Below are positions 20,701 to 31,979 of a DNA stretch of 64,000 bases, one piece after another (the stretch's first letter is position 1; each line of letters opens with the position of its first letter). The notes beneath the pieces were generated by a model that saw nothing but the letters and a program-made list of their open reading frames with translations, did not search any database and had not been told where the DNA came from. The DNA is from Eudorina sp. 2006-703-Eu-15 (lineage: Eukaryota; Chlorophyta; Chlorophyceae; Chlamydomonadales; Volvocaceae). A program made the position numbers and the translations under genes. The stretch is taken from the NCBI GenBank assembly GCA_003117195.1, contig BDSI01000001.1, positions 434,001-498,000 on the forward strand, written 5' to 3'.

Positions 20701-22064
20701 CGATCCGGGCGTACAGCAGCAATCTACTCAACAGTGAAATCAGTCGAGCACTTGGCAAAAACATATAGACGAATTTTCTTCCTTGTTATGTTGAACTCGG
20801 CGCACCAAGGTGCATAAGGGAGGACAGCTGTGGTCTGGCTGTACGGTCTATGGTCAAGGTTAGGTGGTCGATCGAGGTGAGGTGAAAGCCATGTGGACTA
20901 CACAGCCACCGATGGCTCTCCGCCCGCCCTGTCCCGACCTCCTGTCAGCCAATGTTGGTTGGCAATCTGGATAATGACTTGCGAGTACGTATCCAGGCCC
21001 GCCGTGAAACACAGATTCGGCGTGGGAAGCTACCACATGAAACAGTACCGTGACGGACATGGTACCGTAAGCTACACAGACCCGGACTGTTCACGGTCTT
21101 ACAGCAATACACGGCCCATCCGAACGCACTCGTTGCTTGCGCTGGCGCCACCCCACGCAATGAGCCGAGGTGCCTGCGCCTGCGCCCTGCGTGCGACAAT
21201 TCCGCGACGACAGCGGGCCAGCATTTCGAACACGAGCTTCATCGCCCTCCGCATGCTGTAGCCCCCCTGCGCGGATGCCACTCCATACCACACCTGACAG
21301 ACACGGACGTCCCTGCGGCCGCACCGTAACTTCGGCATCAAGACAGCATCCAACGTGATTGATTCCGCGCTGTGCGAGTCGCGGCCCTGCCTTGACGAGC
21401 GATTCGTCAGTCAGTCAGCCAGTCGGTCATTCCAGCTACTAGGTATAAGACGCTAGACATGCACATCAAGCCTCTTGTGGTATTGTCGTACTGCCGTACA
21501 GCGTCAATGCGCCACAAAAACACATGGCCGACGACCGGCCATTCGGGTAGCCCGCCGACGGACTCGGGGACCGAAAACGCCTCTACCGTAACTGCCTTTG
21601 TCTTCTGTGCGAGGGGGGGTGGAACCCTCGGGTCCGCGTCCCTAGGCCCTGACTGACGCTACTGGAAGCCGCCGTCCACCGTGGTGACATACTGCCTGAG
21701 AACAGCTCCGGAAACGGAAGGACACATACATAGGCACACATACATAGGCACAGAGGTACAGAGGTACACAGAGGTACACACAGGAAGGTAGACAGAAACA
21801 CACGTCCACACATACATAGGTAGGTGCACCGAGGTACAGAGCGTACTTGCAACAAGCGCCTTGGTAGACACACGCGCGCCCGGGGCTGCCGCGCCAGTAC
21901 CGTTACGGCGGAGATCATCGGGATCCCATTTGGCTGCTCCGATACGGACCGATCACCGCCATCGCATACGGCACATACATACACGCACAAGGCGCACGCA
22001 CACACGCGCACATACATCGCCCGTCGTGCTGAAGTCCTCTTTCCTCGCGACTCAGTCCTATACA

Positions 22065-22108
<44 letters not shown>

Positions 22109-23085
22109 GACACAGACATACATACACGGGCGGGTTATCCTCGCTTTACGCCCCACCCGGCTACCCCCATCTCGCGATCTTCCACACACCCCGCGCAATG
22201 ACGTACACGCACACGCAACGAACAAACCCTTGACAACTTGAGCAGCCCAACAAAGGACACTGCTGCTGCTGCTACTGCCCTCCGAGCATCAATAGGACAG
22301 GCAACGGGACAATAATACCGCACCTTGCCTGCTTAAGTTAAGCGGTCGTGCCACCTTCTCTGATCTCACTGATGTGCACATCCATCGCTCCACTAACTCA
22401 CGGATCCTACGCTTCGGCGCCTCTGCTTTGTGGGGTCGCCTCACACAAAAAACACCGCCTCGATGGACGCCGCCCTGCCCCGAATGCCGGACATGCAGAC
22501 AGACGCCCATGGTACTGCCCTGTCGCACACAAAACGCTGGCGCCTCCAGCGCCAGCACGGGCGCGGGCAGCTTTCCCCGCGGGATCACCCAGGCACGCGG
22601 CCTGGCGGCAGTACCTTGATAGCAGCAGTCACCCTTCCTTTCGACATACGACGTCCTTGCGATCAGAATTCCTCCACGCGCACACACGGACAGGCTCACA
22701 ACCGCTCTTTGGCTCTCGAGATATTCACTACAGAGCTCTCAAACGTGGAGCCGCAACGATTGTCGCAAGCTCCGGAACCTCCACAACCACACATCAGCGC
22801 GCTGCGTCCGAGCCCACGGCCGAGCCCTCGTGGCCGCCCCCCCTGGCCCTATTGTCGCCCCACCCCGGTGGTGGCAACCGCTGGCTGACAACCACCACCC
22901 CACCGCAACGCAGTCCTTCAACCCAATATCCCGCATTCCGCGAGGCCCTTCGGTTCTGCCGAGGGATCTCCTCCCTGCAAGGTCCCGTGCCCATACCGGT
23001 CCACCTTGCCAGGACAATCCACCCTGAGCAGACGCCCCTCCTCCCCTTTGCTCTCCAACTCCCACTCCCTCTCTGCTCATCCCCA
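20701..23085. other. No gene recognised; intergenic or 3'-flanking DNA with a CA microsatellite
   Basis: Frames are short or antisense to the coiled-coil gene. At 21720-21850 'AGGTACACA'-type words recur. A (CA)n tract lies at 22061-22106. I see no protein signature. Confidence 0.5.
22061..22106. repeat. (CA)n microsatellite
   Basis: An uninterrupted CA run of about 18-20 units, with ACATA interruptions at its left end. Confidence 0.9.
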
Positions 23086-26000
23086 TCAGTTGGACCTCCA
23101 GTCCCCGTAGTCGCGCCGAGTGGGACTCACGGGACGCTTCTGGCCCCCTCCGCCACCGCTGCCAGCGCCGCCAGCAGTGTTGCCGCTGCTGCCCGCGTTG
23201 CTGGCGGCACCGCCCGCCGCAGCGGCGCTGCCGCCGCTGCCGCCGCTCGGACCCTCGCCGGCGGCTGCCGCCGGTCCGGCGGCGGCCGCGTCTCCCCCGT
23301 CTCCGAGCTGCTGCCGCCAGTCGCTGCGCGGCGAGCCGCTCCGCACCGAGGTGCCGACGACGCCGGCGCCGATGCCGACACCGGCAGCGCCGCCGGTCCG
23401 CGGCAGCACGAATACACTGTCCGACGCAATCGTGTTCTCGGTCTGGGTGTCCACGAAGATGCTCCCCGAGCCGCGGACCCCAGGGCCGGCGGCGGCGCCG
23501 CCGCCGGGCGCCGGCCCTGGGGCGTCGATGAGGCCGCGGCCCGACGGCGAGCGGCCCATCCCCAGCGACGTCAGGCCGCCAGACGGCGGCGAGGAGGACA
23601 TCCCCGATTGGAGGTACTTGGCGGAGATGGAGGCCACCAGGTCAAGATCCTCCTCGGCGGCCTGGAGGAGGGGAGCCGGCGTGAGGGAGGGATTTGGATT
23701 TGGCAGCAGCCCAGACAGGCTTGAGGTAGGGAAGTAAGGCGGGGCACCGGGCGGGTGGCCGGGCGGGACTCCTGCCCTGCCGCAGGAGGGTACCCCGAGC
23801 ACAGCATCGCTCGGGGGCGTCAGCGGTCACAGCGGAAACCGCGGCGCCGTGAGGTGGGCACAAGCGGTGGGGCAGGGTGCGGCCGGGCGTCCCGCCACCA
23901 CGCCCGGATAGGTGCGCGATTCTCGCTGTTTACTTGCATAGCGCCATTCGGGAAGCACCACCCCAATGGTAAGCACACATACGGTAACGGAGTTTCAGGC
24001 ATTGCGCCCCAGCGCCGCATCGCTGACGGCCCTATCCGGCGGCCCTACCCCACAACCGGGCCCCGGCCCACTTCGTCCCGCGTGCCGTACGTACCCTCAG
24101 CTCGTCCATGAGTCTCTCCTGGGCCGCCTGGGCCGCCATGCCGCCGCGCTTGATGAGCAGCAGCGTCTGGCGCACGGTGCGCAGCGCGTTGCGGCCCGTG
24201 GTGGTCTTGGAGCTGCGCGTCAGATGCGGCCAGGTTCGGGGGTGATTTTGAGGGTTTGAGGTTGGGAAGTTTCAGGAGTGGGGAGCAGGTCAGACAGGTG
24301 AGGTCAGACAGGTAAGGTCAACCCGAGTAACCCCTGCCGGACCCACCTGTAGTCCTTGACCATGGCCGCCATGCGCTGCTCGTACTCTTGTCGTACACGG
24401 GACGCGTCGCCGCCGCCAAAGTTGGCTTGCCGCGCCGCCGCCTCCGCCGCGGCGTTGGCGGACGAGACCTGCGCCGTGAGCTGCGCCGTGAGCTGCGCCA
24501 CCATCTGGTTGGCCCGGGACAGCCGGTCTTGCAGCTCCGAAACCTGCAGATCGTGTTCCAAATTAGGGTACGGCAGGGTGCAGAGTAGCCGGGGCGGAGT
24601 GAGCAATCACCTCTCACGGGGAAGCGCACCAAGAGCGCGTTGAAGCTTCGAGGCGGCTTTTACACAAGGTCACCAAGCACTCCCCCGCACGGCCGGTCGC
24701 CCCCTCCCCGTCAGGCCCACCACTCACCTGCGTTATGCGGACCGCTTCAGACTGCTGCAGCTGCAGCTTCAGCTCCGAAACCTCCGCCGCGCTGCTTCCG
24801 GACCTGCTGGCAGAGGCCTGTGGGAAGCATGTGCGGCAACAGCAGGGCAGCGCCCCCGGCGGGGGCGGCGGGTTGCCCACCAGGTGTGCGTCGTTACGGG
24901 GAGAGCACTGGCGTGCAATCGATAGCGGTGCGACCCGGCGACGCAATGAGGCCTTTCATGGGACCCCGGATGTCTGCTGGAGTGGTGGTCCGTTGCCTCA
25001 TATCTTCAGTGTCTGTTATCTTCCCAATGCTCCCGTCATATTCGGGCGGCCAAACCCGAGCTCCTGCTCCTGCTCCTCCGCCGCTGCCGCCCCCGTCTCC
25101 GCACCTGCTTCATTTCCCGCAGCAGCGCCTCCCGCTGCGCCTCCGCCGCCTCCGCGTCCCGCCTCCGGGCGACCTGCTCGTCCGCCAGCTGAGTCATCAG
25201 CCGCTCAGACCGGCTCTCCGACCGCTGCACGGCCAGTCAGGGTCAGGGCGGGGGTCAGGGCCAGGGCCGGGGTCAGGGCCAGGGCGGAAGGTGGTGGGAC
25301 GGGGTGGATTGATGGGTGTTGCCGCGGACGGGCGGCGCTTCGCTTTCGCCGCGGCTTGGCGTGGCGAAGTGAGATGAGGTTCGGATACCAGCGAGTGAAT
25401 GGAAACGTACCGGGCAGGGCAGGGCAGGGCAGGGCAGGGCAGGGCAGGGCAGGGCAGGGCAGGGCAGGGCAGGGCAGGGCAGGGCAGGGCAGGGCAGGGC
25501 AGGGCAGGGCAGGGCAGGGCAGGGCAGGGCAGGGCAGGGCTTTTCACGGCGAGTGTGAGCACGAGGCCTCCCACTGCCCGCGCCTGCAGATAAAATGATC
25601 GAGCGCGCGAAGCAAGCCGGGGCCATTCCACACATGCCCCTCCGGGGTCTGACCCGTGGGGCACCCCCACTGGGGGTGCTTCGCGCCGCTCCGCGACGGG
25701 CTCCTCACCCTTAGCGCCTCCTGCAGCTGCGACACCTTGGAGCTGAGCGATTCGAACTCCGCGCTCCGGCGGCCGCTGTCGTCCCCCGCGCGCTGCCGGT
25801 CCTGGACACCACGGAAGAAGACAAACGGCCGAAAAGCGCGACAGTAAGTTTTACCCCCGGGTCCCTCGTTCCTTGGTCCCTGGCTTGCTTGGCCCCCCCC
25901 CGGTAGTACAGCCAACCCGACTTCCCAGTTCTAATCAAACCGGGTATGGCCCTCCGTCCCGCCCCCCAGCTGAGGCGCCCCAGGCGTTTCCCCTGCCTCA

Positions 26001-29000
26001 CCGCACCACGGCCGGTGCCTCACCCCTGCACCACCACCGCCACCCGCACACGGCAGGCAGTGGGACGACGCACTCGCACACTGCTCTCTCACCTGCAGCA
26101 GCGAGTTGTACCTCTCCATGAGCCCCGCCAGGTCGGTGTTGAGTTCCGACGGAGATGGTCTCGCGGTACTTGACCACCGCCTCGCTGAGCTCCGAGATGT
26201 CCGCCAGGTAGGCCTCCTCTGCGGTGCTCCACCGCGCGCTCTGAAACCAGCACAGGGAGGGAGGGCGGGGGAACACAGGGAATGAATAGGGCGCATTATA
26301 ACTGAGCTGATTGCCAGAGCAGACGGCGCCCAGTTGGTATAATGAACAGCACAATGATCTGTGCAGCGACACTGACGTTGCGGCAGGGGGAGGGGAAGGG
26401 AGGGCCGTGTGTGGTGCGGAAAGGTCACACGCATGTGAGGAAGGCATGAGTGAGAGCGAGACTGGCTGGCCAGTTGCCACCGACACGAGGACGGAACCAG
26501 GTGCACGCTAGGGTGGTCGAATGGAAGCAGGCGGGCCCCGAGGCGCAGGTGGATGAGGAGGAGGAGATTCGGTGCTATGACTCGATGCCATGACGGAGGA
26601 GATGGGGACACAGGCGCGCGCGCGCACCTGTTCCTTGGCCTCCCTCTTGGCGTCCTCGTAGTACTGCGACACCGCCGCCAGTTGCTTCTTTGCGCCGTCG
26701 TAGTCGGACGACATGGCGGCAAGCTGGGGCTGCGGGGAGCGTTTGTGGGGTGAGGTGTTTTGCGCTGCGGTCAGCGAGAAATCCCGAGTGGTTCGCGAGG
26801 AAACCCGCCGCCACATCCCGAGCGTGTGTGGAGATGCGCTGAGCGAGGGGATAGCCTTGCGAACAGGACATGCGAACGACGCATCTGCAAGCCAGTCTGG
26901 GGGAGCCGGCCTGCTGCCCTGGCCCGTGGTCGCACCTGCGCCTGGTCGTACGACGATCGTACAGTAGACAGCTCCTTCTTGGCTTTGTCGTACTGCTCCA
27001 TCAGCGCAGACAGCTCGGCGTTGAGTTCGTCGATGAGGCCCAGTCAGGACTCCAGGGTCGACAGGGCGGACAGCTGCGTATCCCGGTCCGCCAGCTGTGC
27101 CCAGGAGGACGGGAGGACACGAGGGCGAGAGGACAGGACAGGAGGACAGGACAGGAGGTCAGGAGGTCAGGGGGTCGAACACGGGGATTGATTGGAGCGT
27201 CCCGGGGGAGGGAGGCGTAGAGGGAAGGAGTTAAGGGCAGACGCAAGCCGACACAGAAGCCCAATACAGACGTGAAGGAGCGGTCCCGCAAGCTGGCAAG
27301 CGGGCAGCGAGTCCGCAGACAGGCGGCGCAGGTATCCAATACCCGATGATCTGAGACAGGCGGAGGAAGGAGGGAGCGAAGGCCCTTCGGGAGAGCGGGC
27401 GGCCCAGCACAACCCGCCCCGTGCAAGTTCCTCCGGACGGAAACCCCCCACCCCGCAGGCGGCCCGGGACATGGGTGACAGACCATCCCCGCCCACCTGC
27501 TGCTGGGACTTGCTCAGCTGGTTCCGGAGCTCGCCCACCTCCGCCTTGGCGGCCGCCAGGGCCTGCTCGATGCGGCCAACCTGTGGAGGCCGAGGGTTGA
27601 AGCGGGGTCGGGGGTCAGGTGCATGGTGACCCGTAGCGCATCCCCGCATCCAGAAGCAACCCTCATGCTTACACGGGCAGACTAGCATCTGCACACATTC
27701 ACAGCCTCCAGCCCCAGGCACTTGGGAGGGTAGTAGATGTAGTGATGGAGTGGCGCCGCCGGCCCACCCGAGGATTCGTTTGGCCTCGGCAGAGCTGAAC
27801 ACGGCAGATGGCGCCAGCACCCGCTGCAACCGCTGAGCTTTCCAGCCCCAGGATAAGATTCACCCAAAGCCAGTCTTGCCACTATCGCATGCTGGACTCC
27901 CGTGCCACCGATTGGCATTAAACACAACCACCGTCACACCCACCAGCACCCTCTCGCGCCCCTCGAAACAAACGGACACACATTCACAGCCGCCAGGTCG
28001 GGCCGAGTGAGAGAGGCAGCCTGCCTTCCCGCAGCACCCCCGACCCCTCACCTGCTCCGACAGCTCCCGTTCCTGCGCCTTCTTCAGCGCTGCCTCGCGC
28101 TCTGCCAGCTGGCTCTGCAGCCGCTCCGTGTCCGCCCGGGAGGACCTGCGGCCGGGGAAGGAGACGGAACGGCACGGGACACCGCCGCGGTCAGCATCGA
28201 GCTCCTGGATGAGGTGGTGTGGAGGCCCCAACCCACGCCCAAACACCGCACACGGCATCGTCTCGCAGACGCCGTCATACAGCCCGGCCCTCGGCCCCTC
28301 GGTCCCCCACACGTTCGAATGGCTGTGTTCCTCCACTGAGGCTCCATATCCCTCCCTTCCGCTCGCGTCCCCGCTACCCACTTGAGCAGCTCGCCCAGCT
28401 CCGCCTCCTTGGCGGCCCCCGCCTGCTGCAGGGCCGTCAGCTGCGCCCGCGCAGCGGAGGCGGCGGATCGCGCCTCCTCCAGCTCCCGCGTCGCCCGCGA
28501 CTGGGCTTGCGCCAGTGAGGCGGCCTCTTCCTGGGAAGAAGCCACCTGCGGTGCGGGGGTGGGTGGGAAGGGAGGGCGGGATGCAGGACATTGGTAGGCA
28601 TATTGAAGCTGAGCTTCCATCATCCTCAACGCCTGCCGAGCCGGGGATATGCCAAGCAATAGCCACAGCCTACACACACATTGCCACAGCAGCGTCCCCG
28701 TCCCTTCGGCCAATGCCTTCGGCCAATGCCTTCGGCCAATGCCTTCGGCCAATGCCTTCGGCCAATGCCTTCGGCCAATGCCTTCGGCCAATGCCTTCGG
28801 CCAATGCCTTCGGCCAATGCCTTCGGCCCTCCCGGCCCATACCCGCCCGTGTCCACGCCCGCACCTGCCCCCGCAGCTTGGCCTCCGCCACTGTGGCCTG
28901 CAGCCGCAGCGCGTCCACCTCCCGCTGGAGGGTGACCTCCCTGAGGGCAGGTGCGCGGTTGAAGGAAATAGGTTGCAGTAATGGTGCTGCTCTGGCAGCA

Positions 29001-31890
29001 AAAGTCCGATTGGGATACGGTACAATATCACAGTGGGTGGGCGGAAGGTTGGGACTTGCGTATTTAAAGACAGGAGAAACAGGGAATGAAAAAAGAGAAA
29101 CCAAAGCCAGAAACAAACCCGGGCACACCCAGACGCACTCAGAATGTTTACGTGGCGAGGTATTTGCAAGACAGTGGAAAATGAGATGCTGTCCCAAGGA
29201 AAGGTCCGAGAGGCTGAGTGGGAACCCCGGCCGCCCACCCACAGTCGCACCTTGCCCCTCATCTCAACACTCCTTTCCATCGCATACCAATACAGCTCGA
29301 CCCACCTGGACTCCGCCCCCTCCCGCGCCGCTTTGAGCTGCGCCGTCAGCCGCTGCTCCGAGGCCCGGCCGGCCTCCAGCACCTCCGCCCGCGCCTTCTC
29401 CGCCGCTGCCTCCCGCTCCGCGACCTGGTCCTGCAGCTCACGCAGCTCCATCTGCAGCCGCTGCTGGGCCGCCACCGCCACGTCCAGCGCCGCCACGCGC
29501 TCCCGCAGCACGATGGTGCCCTTCTCGCGCGCCTGCCGCTCAGCCTGCAGCAGGCCCTGCAGGGAGAGAGGGGAGTGGGGGGAGGTCTTGGCAGGCGGGC
29601 AGGTGGATGGTTTGGCTGGGTGGGATTAGAGAGTTGGTAGACTGGATGGGCGTGGAGAGTTGTCTCTCCTCAAATTACCGCCGTAGCCACCGGTTTGCCT
29701 ATCAAAACCAACACCACAGCCACCGCGTCCTATCGTCGATTTCACCAACCCAGGCAAAGCCACCTTAAACGTGGGATGTACGGCCCGGACTTCCTTCTCC
29801 AATACTGCAATACGACACACAACCCCACGCCCGGCACGCACCCACACCCAAGCCCAGTTTCTTGGGCCTGGGTGGCTCGGGCGGGTTTCTCGCACCCACA
29901 CCCTGAGTGTGCCTGGGCTTGTCTTTCGGGTTTAGTTCTTCTTTTAACCCATACCCAAGCCCAAGTCACACACCCGCAGCTCCGCCTCCTTGGCCTGGGA
30001 CTCCTGCTGCAGCGCCAGCAGCTGCGCCACCAGCTCGCCCTGCCGCTCCTGGGCGGTGGCCAGACTGGCAGTCTGCTCCCGGGCCAGCTCCTCGTACTTG
30101 GCAGTGGCGTCCTGGGAACGAACCAGGGGACGGGTTCATTAAGAAAAGTATAGCCAAACTAAACCAAAAGCAGGGGCGGGTATAGGGAATTGGTGGACAT
30201 ACTCATACTGCGCTGCTGCCAGAGCCCAGATCCGGTGAAACTGGGGGCAGAAGCCGGGGCCGAGGAGGGACCGCCACGCCGCAGAGCAGGCGGTTGACAG
30301 ACTTGCGAAGTCAGTTGGGAAGAAATACACCAGGTGACTTCGGTTGCAGGAGCGAGCGGGTTAGGCTGTTGAGGGGCGCTTGCTGACGTTGGGCGTAGCC
30401 AAGGAATGCCAATCTGGAAGTTAGCCCCACATGCGTATGTACCCTCCGCCCCGCCCCGCCCTGCGCACCCGCAACTCCGACTCGCGGGCGGCCGTCTCCT
30501 GCTGCAACGCCAGCACCTGCGCCACCAGCTCGCCCTGCCGCTCCTGGGCCGTCGCCAGACTGGCCGACTGGTCACGGGCAGGCTGCTCGAACTGGGAGGC
30601 GGTGCTCTGCGCCGGGGGTCAGGCAGGGTGGGGCGGGTGGGACGGGAAGGACGTTTGCATCTCAACTCTTGTGGCGGTTCGCCTGCCCACAATCGACGAT
30701 TGGGGCCCGCGCGGGAGGTGTACGGGCGGCAGAGGGAGGGTGGGTCTAGCTGCGGCCCGCATGTGAGTGAGGCAGCGGCCGCATAGGAGCCGATCCATTG
30801 TGTGACAGGCGCCCGCGATCAAAGCACCAGTGTGCGAAAGCGCCGTGCGGGTATGAGGGTGCGAGGGTGTGCGGAAGGGCCGTGCGCGTGTGCGGGTGTG
30901 CAACCCACCTGCAGCTGCGCCAGCTGGCCCTCCAGGTCGCTCTGCCGCTGAGTCGCCTCGGTCCGCAGCGCCCCCAGCTCCGCCTCCAGCCGCACCTGCA
31001 GCCCCGCGGCCAGCCGTGGTGGCAGTGTTACGGCATGCTCACCCCAGCTCGGTTCATATCAGTCGCCCCCACACACGCATGGGTGGGCTTCTTGTTGAAC
31101 ACACGCACGGGTCATGAGCAGGAGTGTGTGACATTCAAGGGGCATAGCGAAGCCCGCAACGAAATGCCCGCATTCGACGCGCATGCCCGCCTACAAACAC
31201 ACGGGGCATACTCGTTTCATGAACACCCCGCGGGTCACCGGAGCGTCTCTGCGTCTGTCACCTTCCGCAACCCTCCCCGCACTCCGGTGTGTAGTTCCAG
31301 ATAACCGGTAGCGCTGGCAATCGACACCGTGAAAATATATCAAAGAAAGCAACCGGAGCGCATGAGAATCAGGAACGGAGGGCTGCAGGCGCGTAGCGAA
31401 CCCGTGCGAGAGTGTGCAGAAGTGAGCAGCGGCAACCCCGCAAGCCGCGCCCTGCCCGCCAGCGGTCCTCCGACACCCCAAACCGCTCACCCGAGCCTCC
31501 GTCGCCTCGGCCTCCGCCTTGGCCATGCGCTCCGTCAGCTGCGCTTTGCGCTCCGTCGCCTCCCGCAGCTGCCCCTGGAGCGCCGCCAGCTGCGCCCCGT
31601 ACTCCTCCGACGCCTGGCTCTGCTTCTCCTGCGCGGATGGGTAAAAGCAAGCATCCCACAGCGTCACACCACAGACGCGATGGGTGACATACGGGACGAA
31701 GAGAGAAGACGTCAAGAGAGAAGTCGGGCATCCCATAGGGGTCTGTCATATCATCGGACCACCCGCGGACCCACCTGCAAGGTCCCCAACCCATTCTGAC
31801 ACGCCACCGCCCCTCTCCCGACTCCGGGTCCGGCACTGCCGCACCTGCTCCCGCGACACGGCGTTGTTGAGCTCCGCGAAGGTGGACGGA
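23086..31890 (-). CDS. Large coiled-coil protein, at least 19 exons, 5' end unresolved, two lesions
   Basis: Exons (minus): ?-31845, 31491-31628, 30909-30995, 30469-30606, 29974-30111, 29306-29556, 28865-28940, 28382-28545, 28052-28145, 27497-27580, 26936-27094, 26628-26723, 26093-26240, 25709-25801, 25105-25224, 24728-24817, 24347-24543, 24095-24212, 23086-23661. About 920 aa are visible. Almost all of it is heptad-like, rich in Ala/Glu/Gln/Lys/Arg (LATAQERQGELVAQ, AEREAALKKAQERELSEQ, VSELQDRLSRANQMVAQL). The last exon is a Gly/Ser/Ala-rich tail with DTQTENTIASDSVFVLP. I do not recognise the family; a scaffold or cytoskeletal role is only a guess. Odd points: an in-frame TGA at 27044-27046 and a 1-nt excess in exon 26093-26240. 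Upstream of the leftmost 5' exon the sequence runs straight into satellite DNA. Confidence 0.72.
25412..25540. repeat. (GGGCA)n pentanucleotide array, about 26 copies, in a coiled-coil gene intron
   Basis: An uninterrupted perfect pentamer lies in the intron between exons 25105-25224 and 25709-25801. It creates long spurious open frames in every phase on both strands. Confidence 0.97.
28704..28828. repeat. 13-bp minisatellite (TTCGGCCAATGCC)n in a coiled-coil gene intron
   Basis: About nine perfect copies lie in the intron 28546-28864. Because 13 is not a multiple of 3, each phase is read in turn and a 13-residue peptide repeat appears in spurious frames. Confidence 0.95.
29974..30606 (-). 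repeat. Duplicated 138-nt exon pair in the coiled-coil gene
   Basis: Exons 29974-30111 and 30469-30606 are both 138 nt, both phase 0-0, and share SLATAQERQGELVAQ-type text followed by LALQQE and a C-terminal E-(A/S)-ELR. A third exon, 31491-31628, is also 138 nt and phase 0-0 but less similar. This indicates exon duplication that lengthens the coil by 46 residues at a time. Confidence 0.8.
31118..31142. repeat. Dispersed short repeat, copy 1
   Basis: This copy reads GCAGGAGTGTGTGACATTC followed by AAGGGGCAT. It matches the core shared with four other sites in the window and lies in an intron of the coiled-coil gene. Confidence 0.6.
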
Positions 31891-31979
31891 AGACACGCTC
31901 GTGAGACGTGCAGGCACAAGCAGCTATGAGCTTATTATATCCGTAACCACACAAGTAAGCATATGGCTATTGACGTCTA

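Noticed and set aside
22348..23724. 458-aa plus-strand frame
   Set aside because: Its right half is antisense to the last exon of the coiled-coil gene and the left half is low-complexity; no domain. The minus-strand exon joins its neighbours in phase.
24735..25598. 287-aa plus-strand frame ending in a GRAGQ repeat
   Set aside because: Antisense to coiled-coil exons plus translation of the GGGCA pentamer array.
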